NCBI GenBank assembly: GCA_009733775.1
Contig: WOGZ01000004.1
Location: forward strand, 248,001-312,000
DNA length: 64,000 nucleotides
Source: Alectoria sarmentosa
Taxonomy: Eukaryota > Ascomycota > Lecanoromycetes > Lecanorales > Parmeliaceae
Direction of reading: 5' to 3'
Shown here: one piece after another, positions 10,611 to 22,517 of the stretch
Numbering within the stretch: position 1 is the stretch's first letter
How the letters are laid out: the number at the start of each line of letters is the position of its first letter
The notes under the pieces: model-generated
Databases searched by the model: none
What the model was told of the DNA's origin: nothing
The model's input: the letters and a program-made list of their open reading frames with translations, nothing else
Program-made: the position numbers and the translations under genes

Positions 10611-10916
10611 TCACGTCCTGTATCCGACCAGCTTCGCACATCGTTGGCAATAGTATGAGTTGGTTCCAAAACTGACGCCAGTCATTGAAGGAGGTGAGCA
10701 GTCGACACTGACTGAACGATGACAACGAGAGCAGCGAGCCCAGTCGGTGAGGGGTGACTGAGAGGATGATGATTCGGTGGATGATCGTGGAGATGAGGCA
10801 GATGAGCTGGAAGAGCTAGATGTAGTGACTTGGGTGTCTTTGTCAGGTTGGATTTGAGGTCTCTTGGGCGAGTAAGCCGCACGAGTTTGTAATTGGAGGA
10901 AGCTTGAGGCGGACAT
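10611..10916 (-). CDS. small zinc-ribbon-like protein
   Basis: The ATG at 10916-10914 gives 101 residues. An in-frame upstream ATG at 11069 would add 51 residues, but that extension looks like leader DNA. After a Ser-rich linker (about residues 35-55) come WARCSRCHRS and, some 25 residues later, YYCQRCAKLVGY: two CxxC pairs, a probable single four-cysteine zinc site. From memory of fungal proteomes, small proteins with a Ser-rich N-terminus and this WARCSRC...YCxRCAxxVGY tail recur in Pezizomycotina without an assigned function. Likely soluble; no signal peptide or membrane segment. The gene ends about 100 bp before the small ORF at 10220-10513. Confidence 0.65.
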   Translation of the reverse strand: MSASSFLQLQTRAAYSPKRPQIQPDKDTQVTTSSSSSSSASSPRSSTESSSSQSPLTDWARCSRCHRSVSVDCSPPSMTGVSFGTNSYYCQRCAKLVGYRT

Positions 10917-11199
10917 GGTGTTCGGGGTTCTTTGGAGGTTCTTGACTGGAATGAGTCGAATGGCCAGGGATGGATTGGAGTAAAGGACTTTGAGGGGAGA
11001 CCAAAGGAGAAGGAAGTAGAAGGAAGTAGAAGAATTGGTCGGGGACGCAGCATAATATGTACTCGTCAAGAAGATGGCTATTCGTCACCTAATGCACATT
11101 TAACTTGGATTTGCATGTTTTCCACGACCCTGATCTGAAAGCCGGACCTTGGACCTGGACCACAAGGACGACCTAGGCACAGCCTCCGAAAGTCCGGAA

Positions 11200-11659
11200 G
11201 TCCCGAGATACGGCGGATGAGGGCTACAACTAGGACAAAACCAAAAACCACCAAATTCTTTCAAATTTTCGAATTTTTCTTTTGCGATACTCTTCGAGAC
11301 GCTCTTTCGGGGGCTTTTTGGGGGGCTTTTCCGAGGACTTCTTCAGGGGACTCTTTGGGGGATTCTTCGAGGGGCTTTTTAAAGACGATAAAATGCTTCG
11401 CGATAAGATATTTTAGGATACTTTAGGATATTCTGAAATAAGGGTATTTTCGGATAGGGGTATCTCGGGGTAAAGGTTCGAGATAAGGTGCTTCGGGGTC
11501 AAACTTTAAATTAGCCTTATAACGTTGGATGTAAAATTTTATCCGAGGGCATTATCCGGGGGCATTATGAATCAAATAGGTGGAGCACAGCCAAAATTTG
11601 AAAAAAATTTGGTGGTTTTTGGTTTTGTCCTAGTTCCCTCGTCCGCTGATAGCTGGGAC
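11200..11659. mobile_element. MITE-like foldback element with long terminal inverted repeats
   Basis: 11228-11269 (AACTAGGACAAAACCAAAAA, then CCACCAAATT...) recurs inverted at 11593-11635 with very few mismatches over about 42 bp. Weaker inverted similarity continues outward on both sides (GCGGATGAGGG on the left against GCGGACGAGGG on the right complement), to about 11200 and 11659. The 320 bp between the arms encode no transposase and contain runs of the type GGGG(A/G)CTTTTT and repeated TTTAGGATA. A target duplication is not obvious. The structure fits a non-autonomous DNA transposon (MITE). Confidence 0.7.
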
Positions 11660-12262
11660 TCTATCTGCCGAGGCGTGCGGAGTTCACTAATTAATCACCT
11701 AAGTAGGTAAGGTATTTCTCACTGCTGATGTAAGCCCCCACCCTAGGCACAATACATAGTATCATTCCTGTCTGTCGATCCTTGTTTGAAACTCAGAGGC
11801 CCCGTCCAGACCGCACCAGCAAACGTCTCGACTCACACTCTCGACCTGCAGTCAGAGATCGCAAGATCGGAAGATCGGAAGATTAGAGTTTCAACTTTTC
11901 GGACTTTCGGACCTCTTATGCGCGAATACTTAACGTCACCCTCGACACATCATCGATTCGTCGTCGCCATGATGCAACACTACCTTAATATGGGTCCGCC
12001 GCGAAAAAGACGCGAATGCCATGACGACCTCGCTGTTTGAGCGGGGTTATTGCAGCAGCTAAACGTAAAAAGACAATGCAAAGAAGAAGACCGACGATGA
12101 GAATCAGAGTCAAAGTGGGCAAACTCTGGACGACACAGAGCCTAAAAGTACAATATGTGCTGGGGGCGCGGGCTTCCCAGTGGTGGAAAGCTTGGAAGAT
12201 CTCTACATTACAATAGTACTTGTTCTTTTTACGCTCGGGGGAGACCCCCGGAACCCCCCTTT

Positions 12263-12413
12263 CCCTTCGGGGGCTCTCCGAGGGTTCTTGTCGGAGGGGC
12301 TGTCGAAGCAAGCTCGAAGTCTCATATATTACATATTTACCATGATTTCGAGCTTGCGAGGATAGCCCCTTCGTCAGGAGCCCTCGAAGAGCTCTCGGAG
12401 AGCTTCGGAGGGT
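12263..12413. repeat. imperfect long hairpin (second foldback repeat)
   Basis: Left arm 12263-12318 (…GCTCTCCGAG…GAGGGGCTGTC…AGCTCGAA) pairs with right arm 12347-12413 (TTCGAGCTTGC…GATAGCCCC…CTCTCGGAGAGC). The right arm has about 12 extra bases. The loop is about 28 AT-rich bases. It resembles the G-run-rich interior of the element at 11.2-11.66 kb in style, but I cannot show homology by eye. Confidence 0.55.
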
Positions 12414-15400
12414 AAAAGAGTAAAAGGGTTCAGAAAAAAGAGCCTGTCAGAGGTTGGGAGCACTCAAGAAGGTTCTAAAAAGCTCTGATTCACCTGATCA
12501 AATTTCATGAAAATAACATCCTTCGAAAGCGCGTACTCGAATCTCTGACTTTATTTGTTCATTTTGTTATCATATGATATGTGACACGAAAGGAATAAGA
12601 AAGAATAGAATGTAAGAAGTTGATGTTCGAGGTTCAGCCTTATGATGGAGCCTCTTTGGGACGTACCCGCGTTTAGATCGAAAATGAAGAAATAAGGTGA
12701 GTTTTAGCTTAAAAATCGTGAATCCTGAAGGTCTGATTGGTGGAACCTTGTTTTAAACATATCTACCATTTTCCTGCATAACTTTTGACCATGAAGAAAG
12801 CAATAATCAAGGAGCCTAACCATAAGCTATGGGAACATTGATTGTACCTAGTTCTAGGGCAGCGACCAGATGATTCGACGTGCTTCTTTATAATGATAGT
12901 ATCAAGAGACGATACCCACCGTTGTACTCGTACATTGTGTTTATATTTCATTTGGAGCGATTCCTCAAAGTGCAAAACAAGCTTCTATGTTGACTCCACC
13001 GGAGATGTTGTGCTTCCGGGGAAGCCAGTCAAAGCAATGTCGGCTACCAAAGTCTACCCTTCAATAATCCAACTGGGAAGTTGGTAGTCAGATGATATTA
13101 CTTTGTTGAATTTCTGTCTTCTTGACACTCAAGCAGGATAAGCGAGCTGTTCTGGTTAAACAAACAAGGATGAAAGTCTATACTCTGACTATTTATCCAT
13201 TCACTAGGAAACCAAAGGAAAGATACCATATCTCGCACTCACCCACGACCTACTATTGATTGGTTCCATTTGTGTTCTCCAAAAAGTCCATCCAACGTAA
13301 CCCATCCATCCATCTTCTTGGCTCCAGAAGTAAAACGCACTCATTAGATATAGAGCCCGATGCTCACACCCTATCCCCTCTTCTTTTCGCCCATTCATTT
13401 ACCCCTCTCTCCTCTTCCCCCCCTCCTCCTCCTTTAACCCAGTCTTTCAGGTCCATCATCCATTTAACTCTCACCCAACCCGCCACATTGCGCTTTGAGA
13501 AATCCGGGCTTCAACCAGCCGATTCAGCTATCCTCCTCCCCGTCTTTCTAGCCTTTTACCCACTCAGACACCTCTAGTTCACCTCCTCAGACCCACTACC
13601 CCTTTTTTCGCTCATTCGACCCACCACCTCGCACTCTGAAACACGTGAACCCACAGGCCACAATCCGCTTCTTCATCAACTGCGCCGGGTGGGACTCAGG
13701 ACCTCAACTTTAGGACGCAGCGCTTCGGACATGGCATTGTGACCAGAACACGGCCGTCCGTCGATCTCAGACCGGCGATATCGACAGGATTGCCGTTCGG
13801 ATTGTGGCATAGGACACTGCTGAACGTAATTAATGATCCACGTGGCAGATTGGCAGCAAGTTTGGCGGCGAGTAAGGTCTCCGTGGTCGCGGAATCATTC
13901 TACGCGCTGGCGAAGTGAGCCTGTCCTTCGTCGTGACTGAGGGCAATCGACATTGCGATACTTGTCATGCCCTGCAAAAAAACCGAGAGCACTGTGATAT
14001 CCTCGAGAATTTTCATCATGCAGAAGCGCGTTTCGTATCGTTCATTAACGTTCCGCTGGAAATTGGGTCATGCGTCTGCGCTCGGGATGAGGGTCTTATG
14101 ACGGGTACGGAGCTTTTATTATTGCAGAAGCCGAGGGCGAAAATGTCTTTCCTTGCAAAGAAAATGGCGAATTCCCCTCGGGTGTCTTTGCGAAGCAATG
14201 TAGACTTTGCCCGACCTTGGCCAGCGCCCAATACGTCCCCCAAACCCAAGTCCCCAAGAACCCACCACAGGCGGCTAGTCCTTTGAAATCTTATGGTCAC
14301 TGCACGGAGGCAAGGCCCTCCACAATGCTGAAATCATGTCTATCGAGCCGCAAACGAATACGGGCCACGATCCATTACAACAGGTAGGTTGACGAGCTGT
14401 GGATTGGATTGGATGAGGACAGTAAGAGAGCCAGATATCTTAGGTCAGGAAGAGGCATGGAACATCGCTCTCAAAAACAAACATGTACTAGTGTGCCGCA
14501 GATGCTAGAGGATTGCTTGCCTCTTTGGCCTATGTTGAGATGTAACATGATCCACCCTGCGTTGATTTGTTTAATGTCGCCGAATGACTGTTGTACACCG
14601 AAGCAATGCAACCTAGGGATCAGGAACTCACCTGAGCCAGCCTTTAATTCCTGAAAAAAGCAAAATCCGAGATGCGTTTATCAACCAGTGCACCGAAATT
14701 TCCCACATATTTTCCAATTCAATCGTTTTGCGTGTCCTAGTCAATCTCCCCACGTCCCATTGCGAAACCCCAGCTATGAAGTATTTCTCTGATTACGTCA
14801 GGCAGCTCAGCCGAGGGGGCCATTTCAATCAAGATGTGATGGATGAATAAGCTGCAACTAAACATCCAACGATTGAGCAGTAGTGAGCACTCGTAGCAGG
14901 GACATATGCCAGGCTAGAGACGAGAGAAATACTAGGCGAGCTGCTGCAAGAAGCGGTAGCCTTCGCCGTTCAAATTCCTCAGGCACTACGATGGGTAGCA
15001 CTGTAGATGGAAGTTGCATTCGCCAAACAACTGTTTATTTTTCATAATACATATGTTTCATGAGGAATAGGAAAGGTCAGCGTCTTGGTGAGCCTCGGCG
15101 TGAGCGAAATCGACTGCAGACTGGCGGAGTTTTGGAGCCGGATAATTCTTCAACAATCCAACGTGCACTCATACTTCTAGTTACAAAGTTCTATAATTTA
15201 ATTAATCAGAGTAATTGATCAATTGGGAAACTTGTGATTAAGACTTTTGTTGTCGAGATGTGACAGTTGGCAGAGAATCCAATTTGCCATCTTTGCGGGC
15301 CCTAAGTGCGACGGAGTGAGCTAAAAGGGCTCGTAGGGGATCCCCCTGGGAAATCAGCCCTATAGCAAGGCTGGTGAGGCGGAACAAACTTAAGCGAGCG

Positions 15401-15489
15401 CACCACCAAAAAGTACGCGCGAGTGATGGAAAGATACTCGCTCTTCCTTCTCTGACTTTGTAACGTAACTACAACAGCCGTCTTTCAAG
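12414..15489. other. 3 kb without a supportable gene
   Basis: Scattered ORFs of 60-123 codons occur on both strands, none with a recognised domain or consistent codon use. A pyrimidine-rich tract lies at about 13,370-13,450. The last several hundred bases are the 5' flank of the uL3 gene. Confidence 0.5.
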
Positions 15490-16823
15490 ATGTCTCATAG
15501 GAAATTTGAGGCACCACGTCATGGCTCTTTGGCCTTCCTGCCGAGGAAGCGTGCAAGCAGACACCGTGGCAAGGTATACTCAACGGGCGCCAGTCTCATG
15601 GCCGTCTTCGCTAATTTGATGTCCAGGTCAAGAGCTTCCCCAAAGACAACCCCAAGGAGCCAGTTCACTTGACCGCCGCTATGGGATACAAAGCTGGTAT
15701 GACTACAATCGTCCGAGATCTTGACCGTCCAGGTGCAAAGATGCATAAGAAGGAGATCGTTGAAGCCGTTACTGTCATTGAGACACCTCCTGTGGGGTTT
15801 CCTCCTTTGTTTCACTGCATGGAATTAACGAGGTGTCCAGATGATGGTCGTCGGTCTTGTCGGTTATATCGAAACTCCTCGTGGTCTTCGCTCTCTTACC
15901 ACCGTCTGGGCTGAGCATCTGAGCGACGAAGTCAAGCGACGCTTCTACAAGAATTGGTACAAATCTAAGAAGAAGGCTTTCACCAAGTACGCCAAGAAGC
16001 ACGCAGAAAATTCTGGCCAGCCCATAAACCGCGAACTCGAGCGCATTAAGAGGTACTGCACCGTCGTTCGTATTCTCGCACATACTCAGATCAGCAAGAC
16101 ACCTCTCAAGCAGAAAAAGGCACACTTGATGGAGATCCAGGTCAATGGTGGTAGCGTTGCTGAAAAGGTGGACTTTGGCAAGGGTCTATTCGAAAAGCCA
16201 GTAGAGATCAACTCGGTCTTCGAGAAGGATGAGATGATTGATGCTATTGCTGTTACAAAAGGACATGGCTTCACAGGTGTGACGGCAAGATGGGGTACCA
16301 AGAAGCTTCCGAGAAAGACGCACAAGGGCCTGCGCAAGGTTGCGTGTATTGGAGCGTGGCATCCTTCTCACGTGCAATGGACTGTCGCCCGTGCTGGTCA
16401 GAATGGATATCACCATCGTACTTCTGTCAATCACAAAGTCTACCGCATAGGCTCTGGAGAAGCAGCTGACAACGCTTCGACCGAATTTGATGTCTCAAAG
16501 AAGCAGATCACTCCGTAAGCCCACCGACTCTTGTTGGTACTAGAGACATCGACTGACCAATACATAGCATGGGTGGTTTCGTGCGGTATGGCGAAGTCAA
16601 GAACGACTTCATTATTCTCAAGGGTGCAATTCCTGGGGTCAAGAAGCGAATCATCACGCTACGCAAGTCGATGTTCGTCCATACAAGTCGAAAAGCGCTG
16701 GAGAAGGTTGATCTCAAATGGATCGATACGTCCTCCAAGTTCGGACACGGAGCATACCAGACTCCAGCAGAGAAGAAGCTATACCTGGGGAATCTGAAGA
16801 AGGACTTGCCTCTCGCTGCTTAG
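15490..16823 (+). CDS. RPL3: 60S ribosomal protein L3 (uL3)
   Basis: Four exons, 15490-15573, 15627-15791, 15841-16514 and 16568-16823, separated by GT-AG introns of 53, 49 and 53 bp, give 392 residues (yeast L3 has 387). The N-terminus [20 protein letters not shown] is the invariant uL3 start, which fixes the initiation codon. The central [20 protein letters not shown] and the histidine-finger region [20 protein letters not shown], which reaches the peptidyl-transferase centre, are intact. uL3 is an early-assembling protein of the large subunit. No defects seen. The first short exon followed by an intron is typical of fungal ribosomal protein genes. Confidence 0.97.
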
Positions 16824-17328
16824 TTTTCTTTGTGTTTGCTTCATACTCAAAGCTAGTGCCAAGGGAGATTACCATGTGCATTGCTGGAGAGGAAGATGAA
16901 GATCTTAGGGAGTCAGTCAATGAGATAAATCACATAGTAGAAGCTATTATCCTGCTCATGCCGTACCTGATTGTCACCTATCCTTCGTGGTGGGCCGATC
17001 CCTAATCGATAAAGACGTGTGGGGCTAGCTAGTCTTGAGCCGGGAGTCTTGTCACTCACATTCAAGCTCCATGTCATGACAGGAGCAAAAAGTTTTTTAA
17101 ATGCTAGTATATTCGTTCACTCGACGAGCTGTTTACGTTTGTCCTCGATGCATGATCAAGCGCCTTAGGGGTACCTGCGCCTTTCTACGTCATTTCGCAG
17201 CACGCGTGAAACTTCGTCACCAAATAGATCTCGCCAACAGTGCCCAGTTCGCAAGATTGCCATTATCTTCTAAGCTCACGCAAATTACCTCATATCAGAC
17301 CTTCAAACCCCACATATCATCGAGAACC

Positions 17329-17860
17329 ATGTCGGACGACGCTTACTCTTCTTTCCTCGACCAAGCCAACCAGGACACTGGTGCAAGCAAAGCCTCTACG
17401 AAACCCAAATCAGCAGCTACGAAAGCGGTGGACACCGATGTGCCGGTTACATTGCAGAAAGTGGATCAGTACTACACGTCTGAGGCTGATGAGCCCTTTG
17501 AGCCTGTGAGTTTGAAATGGGGTGGGAAAAACATGCCATCAGAGAGTATGCAGCCACAATGGCCACCCTTTCAGCCTTTCAGGCCCGAGAGATGTGAATG
17601 TACGCTGACAACGATATCCTGAAGATGAGTTTGGGAAGCTCATAGAACACAATTCAGAGGTCTCGACCTTGACCAGGAAAGAATTTGATCCGCAGGGAGA
17701 GTACAAAACGGTCATGGAAGCAGTCGAGCAATCAGGAGATGGCAAGACGAGGATATACCGGGTAGAGCATGACAGGACGAGAGTGGAATACTATGTCATT
17801 GGCTTCGATAGAGAAGGCGGGAGGGTCGTGGGATTGAAAGCAAAGGCTGTCGAAAGCTGA
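17329..17860 (+). CDS. NuiA-like (nuclease A inhibitor-like) protein
   Basis: Exons 17329-17545 and 17625-17860, with a 79 bp intron (donor GTATGC, acceptor CTGAAG), give 150 residues. An in-frame ATG at 17101 would add 76 residues, but MSDDAYSSFLDQAN is the more plausible start and sits in a good context (ACC before ATG). After a disordered first 45 residues come YYTSEADEPFEPVSLKW, an EFGKLI segment and the C-terminal RVEYYVIGFDREGGRVVGLK. This pattern matches the NuiA fold, in which bacterial members inhibit the sugar-nonspecific nuclease NucA. Whether the fungal relatives inhibit any nuclease is not known to me. No signal peptide, so presumably intracellular. Confidence 0.75.
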
Positions 17861-18889
17861 GGGGTTGAAATATCCTGTGAATCGGTGTTTTCTAGGCACC
17901 GACGTTTATCAACGCCCCTGTTGCATCGAGGAGATGAATGATTCGGGATAGCAAATGCAGCTATGCAAGTGCGAAGCCTGATGGAAGCATGTGCCAAGGC
18001 CTGGCAGGAGACCTTTGACAACTCTCATATTTTTGTTTGTCCTTGTTGCCCTTGCCCGTTTACCCTTCTTCGCCATATTACCTTGTTCTTTCTTTGAATT
18101 TCGCCAATCTCTTTTAGTCCCATTCTCATTCAAAACCGAGCAGTAAAGACAAAGGAATTTCCCACGATCCGCGTATCACTAACCAGGAGTAAGAAGATTA
18201 CGACTGTAAATGGGAAGAGAAATATGGAACAATTGGTCTTCGTAAATTCGTAAATTGGGCGGGGCGATGATGATAGATACGAGTAATCAATCAGCCACCA
18301 CCACCACTGGGCCTGATTGCGCACGTTAGAGGTGAAATGCTGAGATTTGAGACGCACTTATATGTAGTGGCAAGATGCTGCTGCTATGAATAGAAATGAG
18401 GCTCCACTACTTCACTGGGCCTAGGGCCGGGTAGCTGGGCTTGATTCGATAGTTGACGGCAAATCTTGCTGGGGCTTGGCACTCCTTTTCAAACAGTCAG
18501 ACTTCTGGCACGCCTCTACCGAAGATACTCTACGTACCACAACTCCACCATAAACTATACAACTATCATCGAACCTCTACAGTATTCGGCTCTCTTGCCT
18601 GTTACCTTCGTTTGAGCCTCCGTCTGCACTTTTGAATCTGTTTGACGGTAGTCTCGCCTTTCAAACCATACCATTCATCACGTCTGTTCCTGCTCGTCTG
18701 ACATTAACAACGAGACCGATGATTCTGCCACACTCTGACCCATCCACTTCCCAACGATAACGGCGAGGCGGGGGGAAGGCTGGCCTCCACCATCTCGCCA
18801 TATTGGGGCTTTCATCTACCTCCACTTTCCCTAGTCCTCTTATCTTGGAAGGCGACCTTCATCAATCGACCTTCAGTCAATCTCGTAAA
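17861..18889. other. intergenic; probable long 5' leader/promoter of the Kre6-like gene
   Basis: No gene seen. The last 400 bases are pyrimidine-rich with few plus-strand ATGs, as in a long fungal 5' leader. A weak in-frame non-ATG extension of the downstream frame starts near 18803. Confidence 0.5.
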
Positions 18890-21058
18890 ATGGCTGACAG
18901 TCAACCTACATCGCCGCCTGGCACCCCATTCGAAAGAGATACGCCTCATGTGCGCCTAAACAGCTCGCAAAGTAATCTCCTCTCAAGCGATGACAACCGA
19001 CCTATAGGACCAAACAGACAGAAGTCTGCGCGATCCTTACTCCCTCAACAAAGACCTTTGACGGCGCCATCACTAAGGAATAATTCTACTCTAAACCGGA
19101 TGTACAATGGCGGTCCCATCGACTCGGCCGAGACCTTACTCATTCCTCCAACACGCTCGAGAACACACAGATTCAGAGACGAAGAATCAGTCCCTGGGTC
19201 GCCTGTGGAGGGAATATCACGAAGAACGAGTTTCAGCTCAGACGGCAGAGGTTACGGAAGGGACCCGTTCGCAGATTCAAGAACAACGTCACGAGCTCCA
19301 TCAAGAGCGGGCAGCGATGATGAGCACGTCACCACGCAAACGGTATCTGAAAAGTATAACATATTGCCTTCGGCTGGACTTCTCTTATTCCCAGAAGACA
19401 TAGAAAAAGACGATTGGTTGCACAATCCTGACCCAAACGAGAAGGAGACGAGGGAGTGTAATATCTTCACTAAACGAGGAGCAGCCAACATCGGAGGTCT
19501 TGCTCTCGTGACCCTAGGACTATTGGTTCTCTTCATTGGCTATCCTATTTTGTATGGAATATAGACTTCTCGCGTTTGGTGTGTATGCTGACAAGTTCGT
19601 AGAACATTCGTGCAAAGATTCGAACCTCCACCGAATGAGTGCGCCTCGGACCCAGATTGCATTAATGTCGGGAATGTACCATTGTTGAAGAACATTCGCA
19701 CCAGCTTAATAGATCCGGATACACCAAGCGATTTGAGGACGAAAAAAGCTGCGGACGGGAGTACATTGAATTTGGTCTTTTCAGACGAGTTCAACACCGA
19801 CGGCCGCACTTTCTATCCTGGAGACGACCCGTTCTTTACTGCCGTGAATCTGTGGTATGGTGTGACTCAAGATCTGGAGTGGTACGACCCAGACGCCGTC
19901 ACGACCAATGGTGGTGTTCTCGAACTCAGATTCGATGCTTTCGAGAACCACGGGTTGAATTACCGCTCTGGGATGGTACAGTCGTGGAACCAGATGTGCT
20001 TCACTGGTGGGCTTCTTGAGGCTTCCCTTTCTTTGCCTGGGAAAGGAGACGTACAAGGGTTCTGGCCTGGGTTCTGGGCTATGGGAAATCTTGGGAGGCC
20101 AGGCTACGCAGCTACAACGGACGGAATGTGGCCCTACAGTTATGATAACGTATGCGACCCTGGTATAACAGCAAATCAGAGCTCAAATGATGGTATCAGC
20201 TACCAGCCAGGAATGCGATTGCCGGCTTGTACATGCGCAGGCCAGGATCACCCAACACCGGGCAAATCACGATCGGCACCCGAACTTGACGTGATCGAAG
20301 CTACGGTGTCTCCACTGGGCCCTGACAACACCGATATGACGGGTGTGGTATCTCAAAGTTGCCAGCTTGCTCCCTTTGACATCTGGTACCAGCCAAATAC
20401 CGGTACGTTGATGCCATCTTGTTCTTATGTGTATCTCTCTCTCTGCATCGAAGCTGACAAACACACAGAATTCATCGAAGTCTATGACGATTCTATTTCA
20501 CTTCTCAACACCTATCAGGGAGCTCCATTCCAACAAGCCTTGTCCGGCCTAACGAATATCAACAATGACTGGTATGACGGCAATGGTTATGCAACATATA
20601 ACCTTTACTACAACCCCGGCCCAACTGGCCAGGTTACGTGGTCTGTAGCCGAGATTGAGGCATGGACTCTGGATGCTCGAGCTATAGGCCCCAATGGCAA
20701 CGTTGGACAACGTGTCATACCAATGGAGCCCATGGCAGTCGTCATGAACTTTGGCATGTCCACTGGGTTTTCTAACGTAGATCTCCCAGGCATTGAAGCT
20801 ACCCTACCGGCAACTATGCGCTTTGACTACATCCGTATTTACCAGGACTCTTCATCGACTAGTGTCACATGTGATCCGGATGGGTATGAGACAACGGAGT
20901 ATATTGCCAATCACTTGAATGCTTACACGAATCCAAACTTGACTCAATGGTATGTAAATGTATACTATTTGCTGCGCTTTGCTAACAAGCTGGTGACCAG
21001 GCATGAAACGTCACATGCGTGGCCGCGTAACTCGTTTGTCAACGACTGTAAAGAATGA
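18890..21058 (+). CDS. Kre6/Skn1-like GH16 protein of beta-1,6-glucan synthesis
   Basis: Exons 18890-19551, 19603-20402, 20469-20949 and 21001-21058 (introns of 51, 66 and 51 bp) give 666 residues. A Ser/Arg-rich cytosolic tail of about 195 residues precedes one membrane segment (about 199-220, GLALVTLGLLVLFIGYPIL), so it is a type II Golgi/ER membrane protein. A lumenal glycoside hydrolase family 16-like domain follows, with FSDEFNTDGRTF, FWPGFWAMGNLGRPGY and the active-site strand PELDVIEA (about 447-454). The ending WPRN...C is typical of the family. Kre6 and Skn1 are required for normal cell-wall beta-1,6-glucan. Introns 2 and 3 are multiples of three without stops, so retention would not shift the frame. 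Convergent with the Dsc3-like gene. Confidence 0.93.
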
Positions 21059-21686
21059 ACAGGACTGCGAATCTTTTGTTTTCTTCGCTAAGAGCATTGC
21101 GATTGACCCTTTTGACCAAAAACCCTTATATCTCATCCACCACATGCATAGCGGGATCGGCGTTTTCCATCCTGACGGCTTTGTGTCCTTGGACACCATC
21201 GTTATGGCCGCGCAATCACCAGCGCAACGAAACCACATACTACGGCTCTTTACATAGTAATCTAATTCTCGTTGGCCTTGACGGCTGATCGGTTGAGTTT
21301 TGCATTGGAGCTTCTTCTTCGCTGTGTACAACGCCGTCAGGACGTCATCGATAGCTGAGATATGCAGGAGGCAGTGTCCTGTTTTTGGGTTTGGGTTTGG
21401 TGGCAGAGTGAGTTGGGTGGAAGCTCTCGAGCCACATGCAGTATAGATGAGCTTGGGCTTTAGACAGCGTCACGCTGGCTGTCTCGCAGAATTGAATTAG
21501 GAACATGACCAAAAACCAAAACTTCGACTGCAACTTCTTCTTGCTATGCTTCCCTGCCAAACTATCCTAGACGCCCAGAGCCCCAAAAGCTGACAGCATA
21601 CGTCCTTGGGTATCGTGTATCCAAACAAAAAGAATACCACCAAGTCAGCAATCCATGCAATGCAAGTATCCAATGATTGCGCTTGG
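21059..21686. other. convergent 3' intergenic region
   Basis: Lies between the stop of the Kre6-like gene (+) and the stop of the Dsc3-like gene (-). Only short unsupported ORFs. Confidence 0.6.
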
Positions 21687-22517
21687 TCAAACCCCAACTC
21701 TCAGCAGGCAGAATGCGATATTGACCAACACCCCCGTCACCACACCCACTTGCCGTCTCTTGGACCACACCCCTTCCTCCCTCACCAACCACACAATCGC
21801 GCCCACCGCCCAGAAGAAGCCCATGACGTTACCCCACAGCATATCTTCCAGCCCCCCTCCCCCTTCGTCGTCCGTACCTCCCCCACTCCCGCCTATGCCT
21901 CCGTTCAACGGAGTCCCCGCGTCCAGCCACCGCTCCTCCAGCAGCCGCATCTCCGACGCAGACGGCATCGTGTCCGGCGTGTGCGTATGCGCTTGTACGG
22001 CCAGAAACTGCGAACGCAGAGAGGCTACTTCGGCAGCCGAGAGCCCGGCCGAGAGCAGACGGTCGAAGCCTTGTGGCGGCGGCGGCGACTGCACGCTCGA
22101 TCCGGCACCGCGGGCCGAAGCACCCTCGTCCACATATCCATCCGCCTCGTCGCTTTGCGACTCCGACCCTAGCGCCGCGGCGGTATTGACTTCGGCGTCG
22201 AGCTCGGCGGCGGAGAGCTGGGTGTCGGAGGAGATGGAGCAGTGGACGTAGAGCTGGGCGGGCGACTTGCCGGTCGAGGAGAGGCGGAGCGATGCGTGGA
22301 GCGGTGTGGCTGGCGGGAGGAGTGCGCCGGCGTGGATGAGGCGGAGGGGCGAGGCCGAGAGGGCGGGAGGCAGGTGTGGGCGGATGAGAGTGTTGAGGGT
22401 GACGGGGGTGGTGGCGCGCGGGTGGGCGATGGTGAGGGGGAGGTCGGGGAGGGAGGTCGCGAAGCGGATTATGAGGGTGAGGGGGGGGATGGAGGGAGGA
22501 GGGGGGGTGGATGTCAT
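21687..22517 (-). CDS. dsc3: DSC E3 ubiquitin ligase complex subunit 3-like protein
   Basis: Single exon of 276 residues from the ATG at 22517-22515; upstream in-frame codons as far as 22694 look like leader. Order of parts: a Pro-rich N-terminus; a ubiquitin-like region (LTLIIRFATSLPDLPLTI and onward, about residues 12-100); an Ala/Ser/Glu-rich linker; the Dsc3 C-terminal block GFDRLLSAGLSAAEVASLRS with AHTHTPDTMPSA and RLLEERWLDAG; and two C-terminal membrane segments (about 228-246 and 255-273). The DSC complex of the Golgi/endosome ubiquitinates membrane proteins and, in several fungi, activates SREBP and affects hypoxia response and azole tolerance. No defect seen. A scrap of this gene's 5' end is duplicated 3.2 kb away. 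Confidence 0.88.
   Translation of the reverse strand: MTSTPPPPSIPPLTLIIRFATSLPDLPLTIAHPRATTPVTLNTLIRPHLPPALSASPLRLIHAGALLPPATPLHASLRLSSTGKSPAQLYVHCSISSDTQLSAAELDAEVNTAAALGSESQSDEADGYVDEGASARGAGSSVQSPPPPQGFDRLLSAGLSAAEVASLRSQFLAVQAHTHTPDTMPSASEMRLLEERWLDAGTPLNGGIGGSGGGTDDEGGGGLEDMLWGNVMGFFWAVGAIVWLVREEGVWSKRRQVGVVTGVLVNIAFCLLRVGV

Noticed and set aside
13915..14286. 123-codon plus-strand ORF
   Set aside because: No domain, no supporting splice or promoter structure, and an equally long ORF lies on the opposite strand.
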